A stretch of DNA of 64,000 nt from an uncultured Chlorobiota bacterium (GTDB taxonomy: Bacteria > Bacteroidota > Ignavibacteria > UBA10030 > UBA6906): assembly GCA_900696645.1 (NCBI GenBank), contig CAADGV010000033.1, forward strand, positions 124,001-188,000, read 5' to 3'. A program made the translations under genes and the position numbers. The notes beneath the pieces are model-generated. The model did no database searches, had not been told where the DNA came from, and saw nothing but the letters and a program-made list of their open reading frames with translations. Shown piece by piece: positions 55,340-62,247 of this stretch. Position 1 is the first letter of the stretch. Each line of letters opens with the position of its first letter.

Positions 55340-55585
55340 CTAATTCTTGCTAAGCAGTTCGTTGTGGAGGCGCTGAATACACGTGGGGCAGAAGTAGAGA
55401 AGTTTGTAATCACCGATTTGTCGCTCGACGAGCATCGAAGTGTTGAACTTCTCACGACAAAGTGAACATTTCTCCATATTGAATTCTTCAGGTGGCTTTC
55501 CTTGCTTGATGACGGCCTTGAAACCGACGAATGCAACCACGAGGATGAGAAGAAGGAAAACAGAAGCGAGGACGGTGAGTGTCAC
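55340..55585 (-). CDS. small membrane protein with zinc-ribbon-like cysteines
   Basis: 81 residues. N-terminal membrane helix (LTVLASVFLLLILVVAFVGF), then two CxxC pairs in MEKCSLCREKF and FCPTCIQRLHNELL. The layout suggests a membrane-anchored zinc-binding domain. GTG start at 55585, close behind the O-methyltransferase stop, so the two form an operon. No family recognised. An opposing 70-codon frame on the plus strand is less convincing. Confidence 0.6.
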   Translation of the reverse strand: MTLTVLASVFLLLILVVAFVGFKAVIKQGKPPEEFNMEKCSLCREKFNTSMLVERQIGDYKLLYFCPTCIQRLHNELLSKN

Positions 55586-55591
55586 GAGTCC

Positions 55592-56233
55592 TCAGAGTTT
55601 CATGCTGAGTGAAATTCCATCCCTGATAGGAAGGATTGTTGTGAAGATTCGTGAGTCGGAATAGAGCATCCTGTTAAAGGTGAGAACTGCTGCCGTCTTT
55701 TCGTCTGGCTTATCGGCGAGGACGCGTCCCTTCCACAGAACATTGTCTGCAAGAAACAGCCCTCCACGACGCAGTTTCGGAATCCCAAGTGACAGTGCCC
55801 GCGGGTAATCATGTTTGTCGATATCGCAGAACATGATATCGAACGGCCCCTCTTCTGATGTAAGTACGTCCAGCGCATCACCAATTCTGAAATCAATCTT
55901 CGTATCCAATCCTCCGCGACGCAGCCATTCCATCGCGCGTTGTGCATTCTCTTCTTTCGAATCCGTGCAGATGATGTGTGCTTCGTCAGATGTTCCTTGT
56001 GCAAACCAATACGCTGAGTAGCCGAAGCCGGAGCCCAACTCGATAATGCGCCGGGCATTTGTGGCAGAAGCGAGGAGTGTCAACAGGCGTCCGACAAGCG
56101 GGCCAACAATTGGAAAGTTGGTCTTGCTCGCAAGTGTTTCCATTTCAGTGAGAATAGAATCCCGTTCGGGAGATACTTGTTTCAGGTATTCTTCAATGAA
56201 GGGGTGAACGATATTGAGATCAGGTTCTTGCAT
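55592..56233 (-). CDS. class I SAM-dependent O-methyltransferase (CCoAOMT-like)
   Basis: 213 residues from ATG 56233. Motif I RIIELGSGFGYSAYWFA, VICTDSKEE-like acidic strand end, the metal/substrate block DIMFCDIDKHDYP, and LADNVLWKGRV all match the catechol/caffeoyl-CoA O-methyltransferase family 3. Substrate unknown; many bacterial members methylate catechols. The longer frame to 56302 runs into the promoter. Confidence 0.87.
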   Translation of the reverse strand: MQEPDLNIVHPFIEEYLKQVSPERDSILTEMETLASKTNFPIVGPLVGRLLTLLASATNARRIIELGSGFGYSAYWFAQGTSDEAHIICTDSKEENAQRAMEWLRRGGLDTKIDFRIGDALDVLTSEEGPFDIMFCDIDKHDYPRALSLGIPKLRRGGLFLADNVLWKGRVLADKPDEKTAAVLTFNRMLYSDSRIFTTILPIRDGISLSMKL

Positions 56234-56274
56234 TCGATGGTGTCGGGTATTGCAGCATGAGATGTTGTTGAACA

Positions 56275-56302
56275 AATATACACTAACTCGTTTAATTTTC
56301 AA
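56275..56302 (-). promoter_or_regulatory. sigma-70-type promoter of the O-methyltransferase gene
   Basis: Minus strand TTGAAA (56302-56297), 16-bp spacer, TATATT (56280-56275); transcription would start near 56268 and give a 35-nt leader. Opposes the hydrogenase promoter. Confidence 0.55.
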
Positions 56303-56325
56303 ATCTGAGAAGCGGCGTACTCCGG

Positions 56326-56343
56326 TTTCCCAGAAGTGGGAAA
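56326..56343. promoter_or_regulatory. dyad upstream of the hydrogenase sigma-54 promoter
   Basis: TTTCCCA (56326-56332), spacer GAAG, TGGGAAA (56337-56343), perfect inverted repeat centred about 93 bp upstream of the predicted transcription start. Suits an enhancer-binding protein site. Confidence 0.5.
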
Positions 56344-56400
56344 TTGTTGCATTTGCATGAAGTCATTTCGTTAGGTTCCCTTGAATTCTAAAGATTCCTG

Positions 56401-56415
56401 TGGCACGTAAACTGC
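56401..56415 (+). promoter_or_regulatory. sigma-54-like (-24/-12) promoter of the hydrogenase operon
   Basis: TGGCACG-N4-CTGC: GG at 56402-56403 and GC at 56414-56415, exactly 10 bp apart; -24 element perfect, -12 TGC kept with C for the first T. Predicted start of transcription near 56427, about 25 bp before the hydB ATG. Confidence 0.6.
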
Positions 56416-56451
56416 GCGGTAATTGATTGACAACCATCTGCTCAACAACAC

Positions 56452-57597
56452 ATGTCATTCTTCGAGGATCAGGAAATGGTTATTATCGGGTTCACCCATT
56501 TTGATGAACTGCTTTCGGCATTGCGCAAACGGGATTACACGGTCATCGGGCCTGTTGCCCGTGATGGGGCAATCGCGCTCGACGTCATTCTTTCTGCTTC
56601 CGACTTGCCGAAGGGCTGTCACGATGAACAACAGCCCGGCTCGTACTTCCTGAGGCATGAGGAAGATGAAGCAATCTTCGGTTATGTAGTGGGCCCGCAA
56701 TCCTGGAAGAAATATTTGTATCCACCCCGGCTGAAGCTCTTTTCTGCAAAGCGGGAAGGGAAGGGCTTTGAGATTGTATCGGATTCCGCTACTCCATCCC
56801 CAAAGTATGCGTTTCTGGGAGTTCGTCCTTGCGAAATCGGTGCGATAAAAATCAACGACTCCGTTTTTGATGGCGGTCAGTATAGCGATGCCCGATATGT
56901 GTCAACAAGAAAGGATGCGTGTGTTATTGCAGTGAACTGCACACGCCCTGCCGGAAATTGCTTCTGCGTGTCAATGAACACGGGACCACGGGCTACACAT
57001 GCATTCGATTTGGCGCTGACAGAGATATGCGAGAACGGTACTCATCATTTCGTTGTTGACGTGGGCAGCGAATTGGGGCAGAGCATACTTGAAGACGTCA
57101 CACATAGACAGGCTGAGAAGAATGAAATCGAGCGTGCCTTGGATCTGCTGTCAACATCGGCTGCTGGCATGTGTAAATCTCTCGAAACGGAAGGATTGCC
57201 GCAGTTGCTGAACGACAATTATGAGCATCCTGAATGGGACGACGTCGCAAAACGATGTCTTGCATGTGCCAACTGCACAATGGTGTGTCCGACGTGTTTC
57301 TGTTCCACCGTGGATGATATCACAGACCTCACCGGCGATCATGCAGAACGATGGCGCCGATGGGACTCCTGCTTCACTTCGGACTTCACCAAAATAGCAG
57401 GCGGGAACATCCGCATGTCAACACGGACGCGGTATCGTCAGTGGATGATGCACAAACTCGCACACTGGCATGATCAGTTCGGGACATCGGGTTGCGTCGG
57501 GTGCGGTCGCTGTATTACGTGGTGCCCTGTGGGGATTGATATAACTCACGAGGCACAACACATTCGAGAAACAAGTATCTCAACAATCAACTCGTAA
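56452..57597 (+). CDS. hydB: [NiFe] hydrogenase beta subunit, iron-sulfur (sulfhydrogenase type)
   Basis: 381 residues. C-terminal ferredoxin-like domain with two [4Fe-4S] clusters: C269, C272, C275, C279 in RCLACANCTMVCP, and C348, C351, C354, C358 in GCVGCGRCITWCPVG. The N-terminal region (PRLKLFSAKREGKGF, FLGVRPCEIGAIK) matches HydB/HyhB of group 3b bifunctional hydrogenases, which pass electrons between hydrogenase core and NAD(P) module. Start ATG 56452 gives the normal N-terminus; ATG 56479 is an alternative. First gene of the hydrogenase operon. Confidence 0.9.
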   Translation: MSFFEDQEMVIIGFTHFDELLSALRKRDYTVIGPVARDGAIALDVILSASDLPKGCHDEQQPGSYFLRHEEDEAIFGYVVGPQSWKKYLYPPRLKLFSAKREGKGFEIVSDSATPSPKYAFLGVRPCEIGAIKINDSVFDGGQYSDARYVSTRKDACVIAVNCTRPAGNCFCVSMNTGPRATHAFDLALTEICENGTHHFVVDVGSELGQSILEDVTHRQAEKNEIERALDLLSTSAAGMCKSLETEGLPQLLNDNYEHPEWDDVAKRCLACANCTMVCPTCFCSTVDDITDLTGDHAERWRRWDSCFTSDFTKIAGGNIRMSTRTRYRQWMMHKLAHWHDQFGTSGCVGCGRCITWCPVGIDITHEAQHIRETSISTINS

Positions 57598-57608
57598 GGA
57601 GATTGAGC

Positions 57609-58085
57609 ATGGAAGACCTAACCATAATTCTCCGTCAGCATCCGTTTCTTCGCGGCTTGTCAGATGAACACATGCAGACATTGATTGGGTGTGCAACAAA
57701 CGTCAGGTTTGCAGAGAATTCCCGTCTTATCAACGAGGGAGAACTGGCGAACAAGTTCTTTCTCATTCGTAGCGGACGTGTGGCTTTGGAAACGGAAGTG
57801 AGCGGACGGGGCGGTATCCGCATTCAGACTGTCGGTCCCGGTGAGGTGCTTGGATGGTCGTGGCTCATCTCCCCGTATCGCTGGCACTTCAGCGGTGTGG
57901 CCGTGATGGACACGCGCACAATTGCTCTCGATGCAGAGTGCCTCCGCAACAAATGCGAAACAGACGCGCATTTCGGCTATGAAATGTTGAAGCGTCTGGC
58001 CTCCGTAATGGAGCGACGTCTCGAGGCAACGCGGCTGCAGTTGCTCGACATGTATGGCATTACCTCATCAGGAGTAATGCCATGA
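57609..58085 (+). CDS. cyclic-nucleotide-binding-domain protein without DNA-binding domain
   Basis: 158 residues. A Crp/Fnr-type beta roll (FLIRSGRVALETEV, VGPGEVLGWSWLIS) with the C-terminal helix (EMLKRLASVMERRLEATRLQLL), but no helix-turn-helix. Such proteins bind a ligand or modulate partners rather than DNA. Inserted between hydB and hydG with AAGGAG upstream and a 4-bp overlap with hydG, so it is made along with the hydrogenase. Ligand cannot be inferred; position suggests a redox or allosteric control part. Confidence 0.82.
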   Translation: MEDLTIILRQHPFLRGLSDEHMQTLIGCATNVRFAENSRLINEGELANKFFLIRSGRVALETEVSGRGGIRIQTVGPGEVLGWSWLISPYRWHFSGVAVMDTRTIALDAECLRNKCETDAHFGYEMLKRLASVMERRLEATRLQLLDMYGITSSGVMP

Positions 58086-58942
58086 AGGATGAGTTGGCAA
58101 ATCGCTCGTTGCCGATGTCGGATGCTATGATGACGTATCCCGTCACGATCCGCAAAGTAATTTGGGAGAATGACGACACGTTCACTCTCACTCTGGATAT
58201 GAACGGGACGCTGGGTGAATTTTCGTTCCTCCCCGGTCAATTCAATATGCTGTATGTATACGGAATAGGGGAGGCGGCAATTTCAATCAGCTCTGACCCG
58301 TCAAGAACAGGAACTCTCGACCATACAATTCATCGGGTAGGCACGGTGACGACGGCGCTTTCCCAGAAGAAGAGGGGCGATGTCATCGGCGTTCGCGGCC
58401 CGTACGGTTCAAGTTGGCCGCTTGATGTCGCACAGAAACGGGATGTCTGTGTTATCACCGGGGGCATCGGACTTGCACCTTTGCGGCCTGTAATCTACTC
58501 CCTCCTGAAGAAACGCGACGAGTACGGGCGTATCATCATTCTGTATGGGGGCAGAAGTCCGCTGGATTTGCTTTACCGCGTGGAGCTTGAACGATGGGAG
58601 GATGCGAAGAATGTGGAAGTTCTGGTAACGGTTGATCGTGGTGACTCGTCGTGGAAAGGTCACATCGGCGTTGTGACCTCTCTCCTGTCGTATATAAAGC
58701 TTGATTCGCGTAACACGATAGCGTATGTCTGCGGACCCGAGATCATGATGAAATATACAATTGACGAGCTTGAACGTCGCGGCTTGCCGCTTGATAGAGT
58801 TTACCTTTCGATGGAGCGGAACATGAAGTGTGCAGTCGGCTTCTGTGGGCATTGCCAATACGGACCGACATTCATCTGCAAAGATGGCCCCGTGTTTCCG
58901 CTCCCTCGGATTCGACCATTGCTGGATAGGAAGGAGTTGTAG
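58082..58942 (+). CDS. hydG: [NiFe] hydrogenase gamma subunit, FAD/NAD(P)-binding
   Basis: 286 residues. FAD-binding beta barrel, NAD(P) Rossmann-like domain with [14 protein letters not shown] and YVCGPEIMM, and a C-terminal [2Fe-2S] site C250, C255, C258, C266 (C-x4-C-x2-C-x7-C). The HydG/HyhG module that exchanges electrons with NAD(P)H. Start overlaps the upstream gene as ATGA. Normal length. Confidence 0.9.
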   Translation: MKDELANRSLPMSDAMMTYPVTIRKVIWENDDTFTLTLDMNGTLGEFSFLPGQFNMLYVYGIGEAAISISSDPSRTGTLDHTIHRVGTVTTALSQKKRGDVIGVRGPYGSSWPLDVAQKRDVCVITGGIGLAPLRPVIYSLLKKRDEYGRIIILYGGRSPLDLLYRVELERWEDAKNVEVLVTVDRGDSSWKGHIGVVTSLLSYIKLDSRNTIAYVCGPEIMMKYTIDELERRGLPLDRVYLSMERNMKCAVGFCGHCQYGPTFICKDGPVFPLPRIRPLLDRKEL

Positions 58943-58944
58943 AG

Positions 58945-59721
58945 ATGCCTGCAAAGAAACCGAAACTGGCGGTATTTAAGTTTGCATCCTGCGATGGGTG
59001 CCAGCTCTCTCTTCTTGACGCTGAGGATGAACTCCTTCCGGTTGCGGGAGCAGTGGAGATTGCCAACTTCCCTGAAGCAAGCCGACGCGTCCTGCGCGGC
59101 CCGTACGACATCGGATTGGTGGAAGGCAGCATCACCACTCCGCATGATGTTGAACGGATCAGGCATATTCGCAAGGAGTGCAAAGTACTGATTACAATAG
59201 GCGCATGCGCAACAGCCGGCGGTATACAGGCATTGCGGAATTGGAAGGATGTGAAGGAGTTTACGAGACTTGTGTACGCCTCCCCCGAACATATTTCGAC
59301 ACTCGACCGCTCAATGCCTGTAGGGTCGTATGTACATGTTGATTTTGAATTGCGAGGATGTCCTATCAATAAATATCAACTCCTTGAGGTAGTCAATGCG
59401 TACCTCAATAAGAGAAAGCCGAACATACCGGCGCACAGTCTCTGCATCGATTGTAAGACCAAGGGGAATATTTGTGTGATGGTCGCAAAGGGGACGCCTT
59501 GCCTCGGTCCTGTTACGCAAGTGGGTTGCGGGGCAATATGCCCCTCGTTCAATCGCGGATGCTACGGCTGTTTTGGACCGATGGAAAATCCAAACCCTGC
59601 TTCGTTGAGCAAGCAACTGAAAGAGTTGGAAATGGGCAATCATGACATCATGCTCTTGTTCCGCGGGTTTAACGCATATGCAGAGGCGTTCCGAAAGGAG
59701 AGCGACGCGCATGAAAAATAG
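58945..59721 (+). CDS. hydD: [NiFe] hydrogenase small (delta) subunit
   Basis: 258 residues. N-terminal cluster motif C16-DG-C19 in [14 protein letters not shown], then [12 protein letters not shown]-type region FELRGCPIN, and C-terminal cysteines in [13 protein letters not shown] and [19 protein letters not shown] for further [4Fe-4S] clusters. Transfers electrons to the NiFe subunit. 2 bp after hydG; its end overlaps hydA by 11 bp. Confidence 0.92.
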   Translation: MPAKKPKLAVFKFASCDGCQLSLLDAEDELLPVAGAVEIANFPEASRRVLRGPYDIGLVEGSITTPHDVERIRHIRKECKVLITIGACATAGGIQALRNWKDVKEFTRLVYASPEHISTLDRSMPVGSYVHVDFELRGCPINKYQLLEVVNAYLNKRKPNIPAHSLCIDCKTKGNICVMVAKGTPCLGPVTQVGCGAICPSFNRGCYGCFGPMENPNPASLSKQLKELEMGNHDIMLLFRGFNAYAEAFRKESDAHEK

Positions 59722-60994
59722 GATTATCAAAGTCGACCAACTTGCCCGTGTTGAAGGTGAGGGAGCGGTGTTTGTCAAGATCAGCGAGGGGAAGGTGACG
59801 GATGTGAAGTTCAAGATATTTGAGCCACCCCGCTTCTTCGAAGCGTTTCTTCGCGGAAGGGATTACTCTGAAGCACCTGATATCACAGCTCGCATTTGCG
59901 GTATATGTCCCGTTGCATATCAGATGAGCGCCGTGACGGCAATGGAGGATGCTTTCGAAATTGAAGTTGACGGCCAACTGCGGGAACTGAGAAAACTTCT
60001 CTACTGCGGTGAATGGATTGAAAGCCATGTTCTTCACATCTACCTGCTTCATGCGCCGGATTTTCTGGGCTATGAAGATGCGCTACTTCTCGCAAAAGAC
60101 CAGCCGGACCTTGTGAAGAAAGCCCTTCGCATGAAGAAAATCGGCAACGATCTGATGACTCTGATCGGAGGACGGGAGATACATCCGATCAATGTCAAGG
60201 TCGGCGGCTTCTATCGTGTACCGACAGAATCAGAGTTGGAGAAGAAACTTGATGAACTGAAATGGGGGCTGGAGGGTGCAATAGAAACGGCTAAACTTGT
60301 CAATACGTTTGAGTTCCCTGATTTCGAAGTTGACTATGAGTTTGTATCGTTGAAGTATCCGCATGAGTATCCGCTTATCGGCGGGAGATTCGTCAGCAGC
60401 AGCGGATTGGATATCGCCATTCGTGAGTACGAATTCCACTTTGAGGAACGGCATATTCCCCACTCAAACGCCCTTCATTCTGTGGAAAAAGGGAAGGGAC
60501 CGTATGCTGTTGGACCGCTTGCCCGTTTCAATTTGAGTTTCGACACCCTGTCGGAGACAGCTAAACAAGTGGCACGTGATATCGGTGTGGCTCCTGTGGT
60601 AAAGAATCCATTCAAGAGTATTGTCGTTCGTGCCATTGAAACCATTCATGCATACCAAGAAGCTATTCGCATCATCAATCAATACGAAATGCCCGGGCAA
60701 CCGTCGGTTGAAATTCAACCGCAATCCGGCATCGGATTCGGAGCAAGCGAGGCACCGCGAGGCACATTATATCACCGCTATCGGGTAAATGATGACGGGA
60801 CGATTCTTGATGCGAAGATTGTGCCCCCCACAGCACAAAATCAACCAACAATAGAAAACGATTTGCGGCTCTTTGTCTCGGCGAACGTTGACTTGCCACG
60901 TGAGAAACTGACATGGAAGGCGGAGCAGGCAGTGCGTAACTACGACCCGTGTATATCGTGCGCAACGCATTTTGTGACCTTGGAGAAGGAGTAA
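59711..60994 (+). CDS. hydA: [NiFe] hydrogenase large (alpha) subunit
   Basis: 427 residues. L1 motif C63-GI-C66 ([10 protein letters not shown]) and L2 motif C414-IS-C417 (DPCISCATH420) coordinate the NiFe site. The C-terminal tail after H420 (seven residues) is removed by the maturation protease. Group 3b-type architecture fits the hydB and hydG partners. ATG 59711 is set by the first conserved residues and overlaps hydD by 11 bp. Confidence 0.93.
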   Translation: MKNRIIKVDQLARVEGEGAVFVKISEGKVTDVKFKIFEPPRFFEAFLRGRDYSEAPDITARICGICPVAYQMSAVTAMEDAFEIEVDGQLRELRKLLYCGEWIESHVLHIYLLHAPDFLGYEDALLLAKDQPDLVKKALRMKKIGNDLMTLIGGREIHPINVKVGGFYRVPTESELEKKLDELKWGLEGAIETAKLVNTFEFPDFEVDYEFVSLKYPHEYPLIGGRFVSSSGLDIAIREYEFHFEERHIPHSNALHSVEKGKGPYAVGPLARFNLSFDTLSETAKQVARDIGVAPVVKNPFKSIVVRAIETIHAYQEAIRIINQYEMPGQPSVEIQPQSGIGFGASEAPRGTLYHRYRVNDDGTILDAKIVPPTAQNQPTIENDLRLFVSANVDLPREKLTWKAEQAVRNYDPCISCATHFVTLEKE

Positions 60995-61044
60995 GATCTG
61001 CGCCCGTCATAATGTTTAGTATCTTCTGAAAGGAGGGTAAAAAT

Positions 61045-61482
61045 ATGGCAACGCGCTATGAACACACACAAATCGGTATGGTTATGGTGGGACTGCTGGC
61101 GCTCGGGATATTCTGTGCAACATTCTGGATGATCTATCTTGGATTCAGTTGGACAGGTCTGCTTGTGCTTGTTGCACTTGATGTGTCCCTGATTCTGCTC
61201 TCGACGCTGACCGTGACAATCGAGAACAGAATCCTCGTGATTTCATTTGGGCCGGGAGTGATTCGAAAGACATTCGATTTGAATCAGGTACGAGACTGCT
61301 TTGTAGTCTCAAATCCGGTACACTATGGTTTCGGTATCCGCTGGATGCCTGGAGGTTGGCTCTACAATGTGTCGGGTACACATGCAGTTGATTTGACTAT
61401 GAAGACAGGTAAGCACTATCGCATAGGTACCGATACCCCGGAAGATCTTGCACAAGCGATTCGACAAGCTATTGGTGCGTGA
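61045..61482 (+). CDS. membrane protein with two helices and PH-like domain, within the hydrogenase operon
   Basis: 145 residues. Two adjacent membrane helices (about 10-30 and 36-52; MVMVGLLALGIFCATFWMI, LLVLVALDVSLILLSTL) and a C-terminal beta-rich domain (TVTIENRILVISFGPGVIRKTFDLNQVRDC, IRWMPGGWLYNVSGTHAVDLTMKTGKHYRIGTDTPEDLAQAI), a bacterial-PH-like pattern. AAGGAGGG is a strong Shine-Dalgarno. Lies between hydA and the protease gene. I do not recognise its role; it could anchor or tune the otherwise soluble complex. Confidence 0.72.
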   Translation: MATRYEHTQIGMVMVGLLALGIFCATFWMIYLGFSWTGLLVLVALDVSLILLSTLTVTIENRILVISFGPGVIRKTFDLNQVRDCFVVSNPVHYGFGIRWMPGGWLYNVSGTHAVDLTMKTGKHYRIGTDTPEDLAQAIRQAIGA

Positions 61483-61520
61483 CGCGGGTGGCAGCATCCG
61501 CGAGGCATAAGGGGATGGTG

Positions 61521-62051
61521 ATGCAACAGAGTATAACACCTTCTGCAAGAAGGAAGAGGACGAACAAACAGAGACCGGAGTCACTACTGGTCATAGGCGT
61601 TGGCAACGAGTACAGAAGTGATGACGGGCTGGGCATCTGCGTTCTGCGCACGCTGCGTCGTCGTGTGAACAATGACGCAAGAATGATCGAGCTCAGCGGG
61701 GAAGGTTCCTCACTTATGTCTGCGTGGAGCGACGCGGAACATGTACTCATCATTGATGCCGTTGTGTCAGGGGGGCCCGCGGGTATGCTGCATCGACTTG
61801 ATGCAAAGCGCGAGAAAATTCCGAAACATCTCTTTCATTCGTCGAGTCATACTTTTGGCGTGGGCGATGCTATCGAGCTTGCGCGTGACCTTGATGAGCT
61901 TCCGCAATCTCTTATTCTGTACGGACTTGAAGGCGAATCATTCGAGGCTGGTGTAGGGCTATCGGAGTCTGTTGTACGCATGGTGCCGGATCTCATTCAC
62001 TTGGTCGAACGTGATATCGAGCGGCTGTTGCGCACAGAGTCTTGCTCATAA
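61521..62051 (+). CDS. hydrogenase maturation protease
   Basis: 176 residues from ATG 61521, which has AAGGGG at 6-bp spacing; GTG 61479 would add a weak extension. Family motifs: VIGVGNEYRSDDGLG (Ni ligand Glu), IIDAVVSGG, and HTFGVGDAIELARDL with C-terminal VLYGLEGESFE-type LILYGLEGESF. Cleaves the hydA tail after H420. Positioned directly after the hydrogenase genes, as expected. Confidence 0.88.
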   Translation: MQQSITPSARRKRTNKQRPESLLVIGVGNEYRSDDGLGICVLRTLRRRVNNDARMIELSGEGSSLMSAWSDAEHVLIIDAVVSGGPAGMLHRLDAKREKIPKHLFHSSSHTFGVGDAIELARDLDELPQSLILYGLEGESFEAGVGLSESVVRMVPDLIHLVERDIERLLRTESCS

Positions 62052-62247
62052 ATCCTCCCTGCAATCCTGCCACACTTCCAACTCCCAAATATGACAAAAG
62101 GGAGGGGTTGGAGTCCCATTTGTGAGAAATCACGCCAGGAAAATACTCCAAAACCCGCTGAAAAAAGCATTTTAGAGGGCATGATTGTTGACTTATGCTA
62201 CAGTAACCTCCAAAAGGCTGAACCATTTTGCCAACTCATTGAGCGCT

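Noticed and set aside
55253-55465. 70-codon plus-strand reading frame
   Set aside because: Opposes the more protein-like minus-strand gene (membrane helix, two CxxC pairs), and has no domain or ribosome-binding site.
62077-62110. terminator after the protease gene
   Set aside because: The CCAACTCCC / GGGAGGGGTTGG pairing needs a 3-nt bulge and has no T-run.
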